A stretch of 64,000 bases of DNA from Caloramator sp. (GTDB taxonomy: Bacteria; Bacillota; Clostridia; Clostridiales; Caloramatoraceae), in the NCBI GenBank assembly GCA_026418935.1, contig JAOAAJ010000081.1, positions 1-64,000 on the forward strand, read 5' to 3'. Shown piece by piece: positions 1 through 12,610 of the stretch (the first letter of the stretch is position 1; the number at the start of each line of letters is the position of its first letter). The position numbers and the translations under genes are program-made. The notes beneath the pieces were generated by a model. The model did no database searches and was not told the origin of the DNA. It saw nothing but the letters and a program-made list of their open reading frames with translations.

Positions 1-318
1 TGGGATAAGTGTATAACCCTTTTGAGATACAAGACCTGCAAGCCTTCTTATCTCACTTTTATGCATAAGAAGTCTTCTTGGTCTTAATGGATCCTTATTA
101 AATATATTTCCCTTTTCATATGGGCTTACATGAAGATTATAAACATAAATCTCTCCGTTTTTTACTTCAGCATAGCTGTCCTTTAAGTTAGCCTTTCCAA
201 GTTTAATAGACTTTACTTCTGTTCCAACCAGCTCAATTCCTGCCTCATAAGTTTCTTCTATAAAGTAGTCGTGTCTTGCTTTTCTGTTTTCTGCTAAAGT
301 CTTATTTTCACCCTTCAT
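1..318 (-). CDS. smpB: SsrA-binding protein SmpB (3' part missing, runs off window start)
   Basis: Minus-strand translation from ATG at 318: [71 protein letters not shown]..., typical SmpB. Confidence 0.93.
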   Translation of the reverse strand, partial: MKGENKTLAENRKARHDYFIEETYEAGIELVGTEVKSIKLGKANLKDSYAEVKNGEIYVYNLHVSPYEKGNIFNKDPLRPRRLLMHKSEIRRLAGLVSQKGYTLIP

Positions 319-425
319 ATTAACCACCATCATAACTCGTGTATTTATTAATATATAATATTCTTTCTTTAATGTCAATATATCATATATTTCTAAAAAA
401 GTAAAGTTTACTTGTAATATAAAAG

Positions 426-462
426 TTCCGCTTGGCAAAATAAAAGCCTAAACGGAACCTTA
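426..462 (-). terminator. Rho-independent terminator-like hairpin after the ABC transporter operon
   Basis: Minus strand GTTCCGTTTAGGC-ttttatttt-GCCAAGCGGAAC followed by TTTTATATT. Confidence 0.65.
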
Positions 463-463
463 A

Positions 464-1183
464 TTAGAAATGACTTAAAAATTCTTTTAATCTATCACTT
501 TTTGGCTGTGTAAATATAACATCTGGAGTACCTTCCTCAACAATAGTTCCTCCATCCATAAATATTATCCTATCCCCAACTTCCTTTGCAAAATTCATCT
601 CGTGAGTTACTATAACCATTGTCATTCCTTCATAGGCAAGTTCCTTCATTACTGTTAAAACTTCCTTTACCATTTCAGGGTCAAGGGCTGATGTTGGTTC
701 ATCAAAGAGCATAACATCTGGCTCCATTGCAAGTGCCCTTGCTATTGCAACCCTCTGCTTTTGTCCGCCTGACAATTTTGCAGGGTAATAATCTGCCTTG
801 TCACTAAGTCCAACTCTTCTTAATAGATCAAGTGCAATTCTGTTTGCATCATCAGAAGGCTTTTTCTTGAGTTTCATTGGAGAGAGCATAATATTCTCAA
901 GTACAGTCATATTTGGGAATAGATTAAAGCTTTGAAACACCATCCCCATCTTCTGCCTCACTTTATTAATATCAACATCTTTTTCATTTATCTTTATTCC
1001 TTCAAATATAACATCTCCACTCTCTGGCACCTCTAAGAGGTTTAAACACCTTAAAAGCGTACTTTTTCCCGAACCACTTGGGCCTATTATTACAACCACT
1101 TCACCCTTTTCAATCTTTAAATCAACATCCTTTAAAACGTGTAGATTCTTAAATCTTTTATTTAACTTCTTAACCTCAATCAC
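464..1183 (-). CDS. Polar amino acid ABC transporter ATP-binding protein
   Basis: Walker [10 protein letters not shown], signature LSGGQKQR, Walker [15 protein letters not shown]; GlnQ-like. Confidence 0.93.
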   Translation of the reverse strand: MIEVKKLNKRFKNLHVLKDVDLKIEKGEVVVIIGPSGSGKSTLLRCLNLLEVPESGDVIFEGIKINEKDVDINKVRQKMGMVFQSFNLFPNMTVLENIMLSPMKLKKKPSDDANRIALDLLRRVGLSDKADYYPAKLSGGQKQRVAIARALAMEPDVMLFDEPTSALDPEMVKEVLTVMKELAYEGMTMVIVTHEMNFAKEVGDRIIFMDGGTIVEEGTPDVIFTQPKSDRLKEFLSHF

Positions 1184-1835
1184 TTAACTTCAATCTCCCT
1201 TCTAATTTACCTAATAGTTTTGAAAGTGTAAAAGTAAGCATAAAGTAAATAAGCGCCGCAATAATAAGTGGTTCAAAGGGTCTAAATGTAACACCTCTTA
1301 CAGTATCAGCATTGTACATAAGTTCGTGTATACCAATTATTGAAACTATTGATGATTCCTTTATAACTACAATAAATTCATTTACAAGAGCAGGAAGTAT
1401 ATTTTTAAATGCTTGAGGATAGATTACATATCTCATAGCCATCCTATAAGTCATTCCAAGGCTTCGTGCCGCCTCCATCTGTCCTTTATCTACTGATTGA
1501 ATACCAGACCTTATAATCTCTGCCACATAAGCTGCACTGTTTAATGATAGTGTAGCAATACCTGATGCAATATCTCCCAAATCTCCTCCTATCAATCTTG
1601 AAAAATCAAGTCCATAGTAGATGATAAATAGCTGAACAAGGAGGGGAGTACCCCTCATAAATTCAATATATGCTGTTGATACTGCCTTTAAAATTTTGTT
1701 ATTAGAAATTCTCATCAAGGATAAAATAGTTCCAAAAATTATACCTAATATAACTGAGAAAAAGGCTATAAGCACTGTAAATTTTGTACCTTGTATAAAA
1801 AAGTTATAATATTTAGGTAAAAAATCAAAGTTCAC
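1176..1835 (-). CDS. Polar amino acid ABC transporter permease
   Basis: HisM/GlnP-type permease, e.g. [47 protein letters not shown]. Confidence 0.92.
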   Translation of the reverse strand: MNFDFLPKYYNFFIQGTKFTVLIAFFSVILGIIFGTILSLMRISNNKILKAVSTAYIEFMRGTPLLVQLFIIYYGLDFSRLIGGDLGDIASGIATLSLNSAAYVAEIIRSGIQSVDKGQMEAARSLGMTYRMAMRYVIYPQAFKNILPALVNEFIVVIKESSIVSIIGIHELMYNADTVRGVTFRPFEPLIIAALIYFMLTFTLSKLLGKLEGRLKLSD

Positions 1836-1850
1836 TTGTCTACCTCCTTA

Positions 1851-2642
1851 TTAATCTACAAGTTCATTTGCCTTTATAACAAACTCATCTATCTTCTTTT
1901 CATCCATAAGCTTCTTTAGAGTCTTATTTATCTCATCTAAAAGTGCCCCTGAATTCTTTCTTACAGCAATTGCTGAACCTGCATCCTCATTTGGAAGCTT
2001 TATTTCTGATATTGCTAAATCAGTATTTTTGTTTACATTTGCCTGAGCAACTGGCTGTTCTATAATTGCTGCATCAATCTTTTTATCCTTAAGGCTTAAA
2101 AATATATCAGAAATTTTTCCAAGTGCCTTTATTTCAGAATTTGACATATATTTTTGTGCAAGTCCCTCTTGAATTGAACCCTTTTGTACTCCTACTTTTG
2201 CACCCTTTAAACTCTCTAAAGTTTTATACTTATCTTTATCCTCTGCACGAACAACTACAGTTTGTACTGCATAATAGTAAACTTCTGAAAAATCAACGCT
2301 CTTTTTTCTCTCCTCAGTTGGAGTCATACCAGATACAATAAAGTCAATCTTGCCTGCTTGAAGTGCAGCAAGTAAACCTTCAAACTTCATATCCTTTATT
2401 TCAAGTTCAACACCTAAATCCTCTGCAATCTTCTTTGCTATATCAATATCAAATCCTACTATCTCATCTTTACCGTTAATAACCTTGTGGAATTCATATG
2501 GTGGATAGTCTGCACTTGTTCCTAAAACAATCTTTTTAGCCTTTTTTATTTTACTAAGTTCATCTTGTTTTGTATTTTTATTACATCCAACTGTTGAAAT
2601 CATCAAAATTAGACACATTAATATAGACATAATCTTTTTCAT
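1851..2642 (-). CDS. Amino acid ABC transporter substrate-binding lipoprotein
   Basis: Lipobox-like STVGC; SBP_bac_3 features (GTSADYPPYEF, GFDIDIAKKIAEDLGVELEIKDMKFEGLLAALQAGKID). Confidence 0.92.
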   Translation of the reverse strand: MKKIMSILMCLILMISTVGCNKNTKQDELSKIKKAKKIVLGTSADYPPYEFHKVINGKDEIVGFDIDIAKKIAEDLGVELEIKDMKFEGLLAALQAGKIDFIVSGMTPTEERKKSVDFSEVYYYAVQTVVVRAEDKDKYKTLESLKGAKVGVQKGSIQEGLAQKYMSNSEIKALGKISDIFLSLKDKKIDAAIIEQPVAQANVNKNTDLAISEIKLPNEDAGSAIAVRKNSGALLDEINKTLKKLMDEKKIDEFVIKANELVD

Positions 2643-2643
2643 A

Positions 2644-3972
2644 CTATTCTACCTCCATCAAAATATATTTTTTATTTCCCTTCTTGAGTATGTTTAAATA
2701 ATCAATATATTCATATATATCTTCATATATGTCCTTAGAGAAACTCTTAAGTTCTACTAAATTTAAATCCTCTATTGACCTATTTTTTTCTTCACAGTAA
2801 AGTACAATCCTTCCTACAATCTCGTGGGCATCCCTAAAGGGTACTCCCTTTTTTACAAGATAGTCAGCAACCTCGGTTGCATTTATATATCCCTTTTTTA
2901 GGGATTTTAGCATCTCCTCTTTATTAACCTTCATTGTGTCAATAACCCCAGTTATAACATCAATACAGATGTTTACTGTATCTAACGCATCAAAGAAACA
3001 TTCCTTGTCCTCTTGCATATCCTTGTTGTAGGCAAGAGGAAGAGCCTTTAACACAGTAAGAATATTTATTAAGCCTCCATACACCCTTCCTGTCTTTCCT
3101 CTTATAAGCTCAAGAGAATCTGGATTTTTCTTTTGAGGCATTAGGCTACTTCCTGTTGAATATTCATCGCTTAATGTTATAAACCTAAATTGAGGTGTCG
3201 ACCATATTATAATCTCTTCAGACAGCCTACTTAAGTGCATCATAAGTATCGAAAAAGCTGATAAAATCTCTATAATATAATCCCTATCACTTACACTGTC
3301 TAAATAATTTTGAGTTATGCACCTAAAACCAAGCTCCCCTGCTGTAAATTCTCTATCTATTTCATTTGTTGTTCCAGCAAGTGCACAGCTTCCAAGAGGG
3401 CTCTCATCTAAAAGATAGAGTGCATTTAAAAGTCTTTTTTTGTCTCTTTTTATCATTTCGACATATGCCATAAGGTGATATCTGAAGGTTATAACCTGTG
3501 CTGGTTGAAGATGAGTAAAGCCAGGCATTAAATATTCATTTTCCTTTCCCTTTTTTATTAAACAATCAATTAATTTAGCAATTTTTAAAACTATATTTAA
3601 AACCTCATCCTTTACAAACATCTTCATATCAACAGCAACCTGGTCATTCCTACTTCTTGATGTATGAAGCTTCTTTGCAACATCCCCTATTCTTTCTAAA
3701 AGTTTTGCCTCTACAAAGGAGTGGATATCCTCATAATCTCCCTCAAGCTTTAAAATCCCATCTTCTATATCCTTTAATATACCTTCAAGTCCACCTACTA
3801 TCTTGTCCACTTCTTCTCTACTTAATATATTTACCTTACCAAGCATTTTAACGTGGGCTATACTTCCCTTAATATCCTGCCTATATAATCTTTTATCTAT
3901 ATTAAAGGAGTTATTAAATTTCTTCATAAGCTCATTTGTATCTTTATTAAATCGTCCACCCCATAGCTTCAT
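2644..3972 (-). CDS. argH: Argininosuccinate lyase
   Basis: [20 protein letters not shown]...; signature [12 protein letters not shown]. Confidence 0.96.
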   Translation of the reverse strand: MKLWGGRFNKDTNELMKKFNNSFNIDKRLYRQDIKGSIAHVKMLGKVNILSREEVDKIVGGLEGILKDIEDGILKLEGDYEDIHSFVEAKLLERIGDVAKKLHTSRSRNDQVAVDMKMFVKDEVLNIVLKIAKLIDCLIKKGKENEYLMPGFTHLQPAQVITFRYHLMAYVEMIKRDKKRLLNALYLLDESPLGSCALAGTTNEIDREFTAGELGFRCITQNYLDSVSDRDYIIEILSAFSILMMHLSRLSEEIIIWSTPQFRFITLSDEYSTGSSLMPQKKNPDSLELIRGKTGRVYGGLINILTVLKALPLAYNKDMQEDKECFFDALDTVNICIDVITGVIDTMKVNKEEMLKSLKKGYINATEVADYLVKKGVPFRDAHEIVGRIVLYCEEKNRSIEDLNLVELKSFSKDIYEDIYEYIDYLNILKKGNKKYILMEVE

Positions 3973-5177
3973 ATACTCACTTCCTCTTTAAACTTTTGCT
4001 TTAAAGCTTTAATTTTTACAGGAAGTCCAAAGAGCTTTATAAAACCTTCTGCATCCTTATGGTTATAAAGCTCACTAAATCCAAAGGATGAAATCTCTTT
4101 GTCATATAGTGCATTATCTGTAAACACACCATAAGGTATAACATTTCCCTTAAATAATTTTAGCTTTACCTTTCCTGTAACGTTCTTTTGTGTAATATCT
4201 ATAAAGGCATCAAGTGCCTCTCTTATTGTTGTAAACCAAAGACCGTTATATACAACTTCTGCATATTTATGCACTAATATCTCTTTGTAATGAAGCGTTT
4301 CTTTATCTAAAACTGCATATTCAAGTTCTCTATGGGCTGCATATAATATCGTTCCCGCTGGTGTCTCATAAACTCCTCTTGACTTCATACCAACAAGTCT
4401 GTTTTCTAATATATCAACAATCCCTATTCCGTGCTCGCCACCAAGCTTGTTTAAATATTCAATTATCTCAACCAAGTCGCATATTCCATCTACTGATTTT
4501 ACCTCTCCCTTTTCAAAGACAACCTCTATATAATCTGGCTCATCCTTTGCCTTCTCTAAAGGACTTACAATATCATACATAGATGGATTATGTGGATTTT
4601 GTATATCCTCTAAATCCCCACCTTCGTGACTTATATGCCATAGATTTTTATCAACCGAATAAATCTTTTCCTTTGTTACTGGTACTTCTATTCCCTTTTC
4701 ATTTGCATAATCTATAGCATCTTCTCTTGACTTTATATTCCACATCCTCCAAGGTGCAATAACTTTTATATTTGGATTTAATGCATATATTGAAACCTCA
4801 AATCTAACTTGGTCATTACCCTTTCCTGTACAGCCGTGGGCAATATATTTTGCCCCTTCCTTTTCTGCAATTTCAACAAGCTTTTTAGTTATCAATGGTC
4901 TTGCAAAGGAGGTTCCTAAAAGATATTTTCCTTCATACATCGCTCTTGCTTTTATTGCCCTTGATAAATATTCATAGGCAAATTCACGTCTTGCCTCCTC
5001 TATATAAACCTTAACTGCTCCAGATTTTAAGGCTTTTTGTCTTATGTACTCAGTATCCTCATCTTGTCCAACATCAACATATACTGCTACTATCTCTAAA
5101 TCAAAGTTTTCCTTTAGATAAGGAATGATTATAGATGTATCTAACCCACCAGAATAGGCTAAAACAACCTTATCCAT
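3969..5177 (-). CDS. argG: Argininosuccinate synthase
   Basis: [25 protein letters not shown]..., [14 protein letters not shown]. Confidence 0.97.
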   Translation of the reverse strand: MDKVVLAYSGGLDTSIIIPYLKENFDLEIVAVYVDVGQDEDTEYIRQKALKSGAVKVYIEEARREFAYEYLSRAIKARAMYEGKYLLGTSFARPLITKKLVEIAEKEGAKYIAHGCTGKGNDQVRFEVSIYALNPNIKVIAPWRMWNIKSREDAIDYANEKGIEVPVTKEKIYSVDKNLWHISHEGGDLEDIQNPHNPSMYDIVSPLEKAKDEPDYIEVVFEKGEVKSVDGICDLVEIIEYLNKLGGEHGIGIVDILENRLVGMKSRGVYETPAGTILYAAHRELEYAVLDKETLHYKEILVHKYAEVVYNGLWFTTIREALDAFIDITQKNVTGKVKLKLFKGNVIPYGVFTDNALYDKEISSFGFSELYNHKDAEGFIKLFGLPVKIKALKQKFKEEVSI

Positions 5178-5215
5178 CCTTTCACCTCCGAATTAATATT
5201 CAATTTATGTTTATA

Positions 5216-5244
5216 ATTATACATATTCTTTTATTATTATGCAA
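5216..5244 (-). promoter_or_regulatory. Sigma-A-type promoter for argG operon
   Basis: Minus strand TTGCAT (5239-5244), 17-nt spacer, TATAAT (5216-5221), just upstream of argG. Confidence 0.6.
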
Positions 5245-5282
5245 GTATTTTTATAATATTTTTTCTATGTTTATAAAAAATA

Positions 5283-5314
5283 AAAGCCAGGTATTTTTTA
5301 CTACCTGACTTCTA
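5283..5314 (-). terminator. Rho-independent terminator of rnr
   Basis: Minus strand AAGTCAGGTAGTAAAAAATACCTGGCTTTTATTTTTT. Confidence 0.75.
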
Positions 5315-5332
5315 TTTTAAAATATTAGGCAT

Positions 5333-7465
5333 CTATTCATCCTCATACTCATCCGCAATTACAAAGTCTATTGTCCTTGTTTCTAAATCTGCCTTTACAA
5401 CCTTTATAACAACTTTATCACCTAATCTATACCTCTTCTTTGTTCTCTCTCCAATTAGGCAGTGGTGCTTGTCATCATAGATATAGTAATCATCCGTTAA
5501 GTTACTAATGTGTACTAACCCTTCTATAGTATTTTCAAGTTCAACAAACATACCAAAGGATGTTACAGATGATATTATACCTGGATAAACCTGACCTATT
5601 CTTTCCATCATATATTCAACCTTCTTGATATCATCTGTCTCCCTTTCTGCCTCCTGTGCTATTCTCTCCATATCGCTTGACTGTTTTGATGCCTCTTCAA
5701 CAAACTTCTTTAGTTTTTGTTCTCTCTTTTGGTCTATCTTTCCCTTTAGATGTTCCTTAATAATTCGATGGATTATTAGGTCTGGATATCTTCTTATTGG
5801 TGATGTAAAGTGGCAGTAGTATTTTGCTGCAAGCCCAAAGTGTCCAGTACATTCTGGTGAGTACCTTGCCTGCTTTAGAGACCTTAGAAGAAGCGTACTT
5901 ACTACAACTTCCTCATCCTTGCCCTTTACCTGCTCCAATATATCCTGTAGTACCTTTGGATGTACTTCCCTTGTAACCCTTAATATATATCCAAGGTTGT
6001 GTATAAATTCACTGAAGTTTTGAAGCTTTTCCTCATCTGGGTCCTCGTGGATTCTATATACAAAGGGTACACCAACCCAATACATATGTTCTGCAATAGT
6101 TTCATTACATACAAGCATAAACTCCTCAATTATCCTATTTGCTATTTCTCTCTCATAAGGTTTTATCTCAATTGGCTTACCCTTTTCATCAAGAACAATC
6201 TTACATTCCTCAAAATCAAAATCAAGTGCACCACGCTGCATTCTCTTTTTGTATAAAATTAAGCATAGTTCCTCCATAAGTTTAAAGTCTTCAAGTAAGT
6301 AGTCATATTTTTTCATAAGTTCAGGGTCTTTGTCTCTTAATATTTTAGTAACATCTGTATATGTCATTCTCTCGCTTGTTTTAATGACACTTTCAAATAT
6401 TTCGTGACTTACTACCTTTCCATTTTCATCTATAACCATTTCACAGCTTAAGGTCAATCTATCAACCTTAGGATTCAAGCTACACAATCCATTTGAAAGC
6501 TTCTTTGGAAGCATTGGAATAACTCTATCCACAAGATATACACTGGTTCCTCTCTTAAAGGCCTCTTTATCAAGTGGAGAACGTTCCTTTACATAGTAGG
6601 TAACATCTGCTATGTGAACTCCTAATTTGTATTTTCCATCTGGAAGTTTTTCAATAGATACAGCATCATCTAAGTCCTTAGCATCCTCACCATCTATTGT
6701 AACTATCTTTTTATCTCTTAAGTCTCTACGTTTTTTAATTTCAGCCTCTGGTATCTCATCTGGTATTGCATTTGCATATTCCTCAACTTCCTTTGGGAAT
6801 TCCTCTGGAAGATTGTATTTTTTAATAACAGATAATATATCAACACCAGGTGTATTTATGCTTCCAAGAACTTCAACAATCTTTCCTTCTGGATTTCTTC
6901 TCTTCTCTGGCCATTTTGTAACCTCAACTACAACCTTCTGTCCGTCCTTTGCCTTTCTCATATTCGATTTTGAAATAAATATATCCTGATATATCCTCTT
7001 ATCATCTGGTACTACAAAACCAAAGTTTTGGCTCTTTTCAAACCTTCCAACAATCCTTTTATTTGCCCTTTCAAGTATTCTTATTATTTCACCTTCAACC
7101 CTCTTATCTTTAATTGCAGCTCTTGTTATTCTTGCTATAACTCTATCATTATGCATTGCACCATTTATTCCCTCTGCAGGTATAAATATATCAGGCTCTC
7201 CCTCTTTATCTGGAATAACAAAGCCATATCCTTTGCTGTGTCCCTGAAGTCTTCCTACAACAAGATTCATTCTTTCAGGAATACCATATCTTTCTTTTCT
7301 TGTTTTTATAATCTGTCCATCTTGCTCCATATCATCTAATATCTTATAGAATCTCTGCCACTCTGATTTGTCAATATCAAATATAAGAGCAAGTTCCTCT
7401 GCTGTCATAGGTTTATATGCCTCTTCCCTCATAAAGGCAAGTATTTTTTCTTTAATTAGGCTCAT
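5333..7465 (-). CDS. rnr: Ribonuclease R
   Basis: 710 aa; RNB catalytic region (TIDGEDAKDLDDAVSIEKL) and C-terminal S1 domain. Confidence 0.95.
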   Translation of the reverse strand: MSLIKEKILAFMREEAYKPMTAEELALIFDIDKSEWQRFYKILDDMEQDGQIIKTRKERYGIPERMNLVVGRLQGHSKGYGFVIPDKEGEPDIFIPAEGINGAMHNDRVIARITRAAIKDKRVEGEIIRILERANKRIVGRFEKSQNFGFVVPDDKRIYQDIFISKSNMRKAKDGQKVVVEVTKWPEKRRNPEGKIVEVLGSINTPGVDILSVIKKYNLPEEFPKEVEEYANAIPDEIPEAEIKKRRDLRDKKIVTIDGEDAKDLDDAVSIEKLPDGKYKLGVHIADVTYYVKERSPLDKEAFKRGTSVYLVDRVIPMLPKKLSNGLCSLNPKVDRLTLSCEMVIDENGKVVSHEIFESVIKTSERMTYTDVTKILRDKDPELMKKYDYLLEDFKLMEELCLILYKKRMQRGALDFDFEECKIVLDEKGKPIEIKPYEREIANRIIEEFMLVCNETIAEHMYWVGVPFVYRIHEDPDEEKLQNFSEFIHNLGYILRVTREVHPKVLQDILEQVKGKDEEVVVSTLLLRSLKQARYSPECTGHFGLAAKYYCHFTSPIRRYPDLIIHRIIKEHLKGKIDQKREQKLKKFVEEASKQSSDMERIAQEAERETDDIKKVEYMMERIGQVYPGIISSVTSFGMFVELENTIEGLVHISNLTDDYYIYDDKHHCLIGERTKKRYRLGDKVVIKVVKADLETRTIDFVIADEYEDE

Positions 7466-7476
7466 ATAATCACCTC

Positions 7477-8028
7477 TTATAATCCAATTTCTCCTGCTAT
7501 TTTTTTCATTGATTCAAGTCCTATTTCTATAAACTCTTCTAATGTTATCCCTATCTCTTCTATTGATTTAATCTGCTCTCTATTTGCTCCCTTTGCAAAA
7601 TCCTTCTTTTTCATCTTCTTTAACACAGAATCTACCGTAACATTTTCTAATTTTTTATCTGGCATAACAAGTGCACAGGCAGTTATAAGTCCACTTAAGG
7701 GGTCTGCTGCCCAAAGTGCCTTATCCATTCTACTTTTTCTTTCAAATCCGTGTATTTCATTGTGAACCTTTACTGCATAAACTATATCTTCATCTAAAGC
7801 TAACTCCTCTAAAATTTCAGCACCTACTATGCTATGTTTTTCAGGTGTATCCATTGTCTCTTCATAATCAATATCGTGCAATAGTCCACAGAGCATCCAT
7901 CTTTCTCTGTCCTCACCTAACCTTTCTGCCAAACCTCCCATAATTGCTTCAACTGCAATCATATGATTTATGAGATTTTTATTTGATACCCTACTTGTAA
8001 TTTCTTTCAATGCCTCTTCTCTATTCAT
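7477..8028 (-). CDS. HD-domain phosphohydrolase-like protein
   Basis: HD motif LCGLLHDIDYE and downstream HSIVGAEILEELALDEDIVYAVKVHNE. Confidence 0.85.
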   Translation of the reverse strand: MNREEALKEITSRVSNKNLINHMIAVEAIMGGLAERLGEDRERWMLCGLLHDIDYEETMDTPEKHSIVGAEILEELALDEDIVYAVKVHNEIHGFERKSRMDKALWAADPLSGLITACALVMPDKKLENVTVDSVLKKMKKKDFAKGANREQIKSIEEIGITLEEFIEIGLESMKKIAGEIGL

Positions 8029-8079
8029 ATTAACCTCTCCTTCTTATTTTTTTCATTTGATAAAGTTTATATGTATTAT

Positions 8080-8604
8080 CTAATCTAAATTATCCTTTAT
8101 TTTTTTAATTGAGTTTTTAATTACCTTACCAACATAGCTTACATGAAAACCAAAATAATCTGCTATCTCCTGCATTGTCTTTCCTTCTATGTAGTACTTT
8201 GTAAAGATGCTCTTTTGCCTCTCTGTAAGATGTCTCATAGCAGTATATACACGCGACAAATCCTGCTCCTTTGATATCTCTTCTAAAATGTTTTCCTCAA
8301 AGCTCTCATCTCTTATAGAGTCAATAAACTGTGCATTCCCCTCATCGTAGCTTGGTTCATTTAAGGATAAATAACCAAAATGCTTTTTTGCCTCTCTATA
8401 AAATCCTCTTATTTCATTTTTTATATAGGTAAAAGCAACAGTTGAAAACTCAATGTCCTTTGTTAAATCATAGCTGTTGAAGGCTTTATATAGGCCTATT
8501 GAGGCAACTTGAAATAAATCGTTGTATTCTGCAGTCCCCTTCCATCTATTGCAAACTTTATAAATCATATTTTTATACTTCTCATAAACCTGCTCAAAGG
8601 TCAT
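8080..8604 (-). CDS. Sigma-70 family RNA polymerase sigma factor
   Basis: Region 2 (YNDLFQVASIGLYKAFNSYD...EFSTVAFTYIKNEI) and region 4 HTH (LTERQKSIFTKYYIEGKTMQEIADYFGFHVSYVGKVIKNSIKKIK). Start MTFEQVYEK preferred over the ORF-track start at 8649. Confidence 0.85.
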   Translation of the reverse strand: MTFEQVYEKYKNMIYKVCNRWKGTAEYNDLFQVASIGLYKAFNSYDLTKDIEFSTVAFTYIKNEIRGFYREAKKHFGYLSLNEPSYDEGNAQFIDSIRDESFEENILEEISKEQDLSRVYTAMRHLTERQKSIFTKYYIEGKTMQEIADYFGFHVSYVGKVIKNSIKKIKDNLD

Positions 8605-8765
8605 TACAATATATTCACCCTCAATCTTAAGCAGCTTTTCTTTTTTCAAGGCATCAACTCCTTAAGTATTTCATCTTTTACTATTTTTTTCACATATTAT
8701 AATTATTATACATCAATAGAGGCCTCAATGCTACTATAACATAAAGGCTTTAGAGGTAAAAATAA

Positions 8766-8803
8766 AGGCACAAACAATACAAAATGTATCATTTGTGCCT
8801 TCT
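8766..8803 (-). terminator. Rho-independent terminator of hppA
   Basis: Minus strand AAGGCACAAATGATACATTTTGTATTGTTTGTGCCTTTATTTTT. Confidence 0.8.
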
Positions 8804-8823
8804 CATTTCCCAGGAAATAAATT

Positions 8824-10845
8824 TTATTTCAACATTTTAATTAACATTCCGCCATATTTTACAAATAATGGTGCAAAAACAAGTGCAACAATTGTCATAA
8901 GCTTAATTAATATATTCATTGATGGACCTGCTGTATCCTTAAATGGGTCACCAACAGTATCCCCAACAACTGCTGCCTTGTGAGCAAAACTTCCCTTACC
9001 ACCGTGTTCTCCTGTTTCAATAAACTTCTTTGCATTATCCCAAGCACCACCAGCATTTGCCATTAAAATTGCAACAAGTACACCTGATACAACAGCACCA
9101 GCTATAAGTCCTCCTAAGGCTTCAGAACCAAGTAGTATTCCAACTAATATTGGAACAACCACTGCAAGTACGCCAGGAAGAACCATTTCCTTAAGTGCTG
9201 CTTGAGTTGAAATATCAACACAGGTTCTATAATCTGGAGTTGCTTTTCCCTCCATTAATCCTGGTATTTCTCTAAATTGTCTTCTTACTTCCTCAATCAT
9301 ATGGTTTGCAGCTTTACCAACTGCCTCCATTGAAAGTGCTCCAAAGAAATATGGTAAAACTCCACCTAATAATACTCCAACCAATGTTATTGGATTTAAT
9401 AAATCTATCTTTTCAATACCAACAGCCTGTGAATAGGATGCAAATAGTGCAAGAGCTGTAAGTGCTGCTGAACCTATTGCAAATCCCTTTCCTATTGCTG
9501 CAGTAGTATTTCCAACTGAATCAAGTCTATCTGTAATCTTTCTTACATCCTTTGGAAGTCCAGCCATTTCTGCTATTCCACCTGCATTATCTGCAATTGG
9601 TCCATAGGCATCAACTGCAACTGTCATACCTGTAGTCGAAAGCATACCAAGTGCTGCAAGGGCAATTCCATATAGTCCCATTGAAGCATTACTGTAACCT
9701 CCCATTATAAAGAAAGACAATAGTACAGCAACTGCTATAAATACTATAGGTAAAACAGTTGAATACATTCCTACTGAAAGACCAGATATTATGTTTGTTG
9801 CAGGTCCTGTTTCTGACTGCTTTGCAATTTTCTTTACATGTGAAAAATCTGCTGATGTATACATTTCTGTTAATTGTCCTATAATTACACCAACTATTAA
9901 TCCTGCAGTAATTGCCCAAAATGCCTTATAGTTGCCAAAAACATACTTACTTAAAATAAATGAAGCGATTATAATTAATATGCTACTTACATAAGTACCA
10001 TTCTTAAGTGCCTTTTGTGGATTGGCATTTTCATCTCCCTTTACAAATAAAGAACCTATTATAGAAGAAATAATTCCTATTGCTGCAAGAACCATTGGGA
10101 AAATTATACCTTCACCATTTTTAAATAGAATTGCACCAAGAGTAAGTGATGATATGATTGCACCTACATAGGATTCAAAAAGGTCTGCACCCATACCAGC
10201 AACATCACCAACATTATCACCAACGTTATCTGCAATAACTGCTGGGTTTCTTGGGTCATCCTCTGGAATTCCTGCCTCAACCTTACCAACAAGGTCAGCA
10301 CCAACGTCAGCTGCCTTTGTGTATATTCCTCCACCAACACGAGCAAATAGTGCAATTGAGCTTGCACCAAGTCCAAATCCAGTTACTATATTTGAATCTT
10401 GGAATATTAAATATAAAACTCCAAGACCTAAAAGTCCTAATCCTACAACTGACATACCCATAACTGCACCACCTGAGAAGGCTATCTCAAGTGCTTTATT
10501 TTGCCCCTTAGTTGCAGCTTGAGCTGTTCTAACATTTGCCTTAGTTGCAACCTGCATTCCAAAGAAACCAGCTAAAATTGAAAATAATGCCCCAAATAAG
10601 AAACAAATACCTGTTTTCCAATTAATAAATATAACAAGAACTATAAACACTATTGCTATAAATACAGCTAAAGTCTTATACTCCCTTGTTAAGAACGCCA
10701 TAGCCCCTTCGTGTATGTAACTTGCAATCTCCTTCATTCTGTCATTTCCTGCATCCTGTCTACCTATTTTATTTGAAAGAAAATAGGCAAATAATAAAGC
10801 AATAACACCCGCAATAGGTGCCAGCACAATTAATTGACTATTCAT
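8824..10845 (-). CDS. hppA: Membrane-bound ion-translocating pyrophosphatase (K+-dependent type)
   Basis: 673 aa polytopic protein; [58 protein letters not shown] and [19 protein letters not shown]. Confidence 0.95.
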   Translation of the reverse strand: MNSQLIVLAPIAGVIALLFAYFLSNKIGRQDAGNDRMKEIASYIHEGAMAFLTREYKTLAVFIAIVFIVLVIFINWKTGICFLFGALFSILAGFFGMQVATKANVRTAQAATKGQNKALEIAFSGGAVMGMSVVGLGLLGLGVLYLIFQDSNIVTGFGLGASSIALFARVGGGIYTKAADVGADLVGKVEAGIPEDDPRNPAVIADNVGDNVGDVAGMGADLFESYVGAIISSLTLGAILFKNGEGIIFPMVLAAIGIISSIIGSLFVKGDENANPQKALKNGTYVSSILIIIASFILSKYVFGNYKAFWAITAGLIVGVIIGQLTEMYTSADFSHVKKIAKQSETGPATNIISGLSVGMYSTVLPIVFIAVAVLLSFFIMGGYSNASMGLYGIALAALGMLSTTGMTVAVDAYGPIADNAGGIAEMAGLPKDVRKITDRLDSVGNTTAAIGKGFAIGSAALTALALFASYSQAVGIEKIDLLNPITLVGVLLGGVLPYFFGALSMEAVGKAANHMIEEVRRQFREIPGLMEGKATPDYRTCVDISTQAALKEMVLPGVLAVVVPILVGILLGSEALGGLIAGAVVSGVLVAILMANAGGAWDNAKKFIETGEHGGKGSFAHKAAVVGDTVGDPFKDTAGPSMNILIKLMTIVALVFAPLFVKYGGMLIKMLK

Positions 10846-10866
10846 TTCTCTTATCCCCCTTTTTAA

Positions 10867-11103
10867 TTAGTGGTTAGTTAGATATACCAATGCCATTGAG
10901 GTTATAACAAATAATACCATTGATATAACCGTTAATCTTTGGAGTTTTGCCTCCATCGTTCTTGATTTGTTCTTACCAAAGAACGTTTCTGCACCACCAG
11001 AAATTGTTGTTGATAGACCATAAACCTTTGATGGTTGCATAAATATTGAAGCAATTACGAGTAAACTAAAAATAACGTGTAGTACAGTAACAAATGTCTT
11101 CAT
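10867..11103 (-). CDS. secG: Preprotein translocase subunit SecG
   Basis: MKTFVTVLHVIFSLLVIASIFMQPSKVYGLSTTISGGAETFFGKNKSRTMEAKLQRLT; position after eno typical of Firmicutes. Confidence 0.92.
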   Translation of the reverse strand: MKTFVTVLHVIFSLLVIASIFMQPSKVYGLSTTISGGAETFFGKNKSRTMEAKLQRLTVISMVLFVITSMALVYLTNH

Positions 11104-11289
11104 CTCTACACCTCCCAACACTTAAGTCTAAAATAATTTTAACACAGTTTAAAAAAATAAACAATATTTTTCAGAATATTTAACTAATACAAACAATTTG
11201 ATCAATTATTGTGCTACACTAAATTGCAGGTGCTATATATAATTATACTATAAAAGGGAGCAGAGCTCCCTTAAAAATAAAATTATTTA

Positions 11290-12606
<1,317 letters not shown>

Positions 12607-12610
12607 TTAA

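Noticed and set aside
5206-5225. ArgR box at the argG promoter (TATGTTTATAATTATACATA)
   Set aside because: Imperfect, largely AT palindrome overlapping the -10; not distinguishable from background without motif scoring
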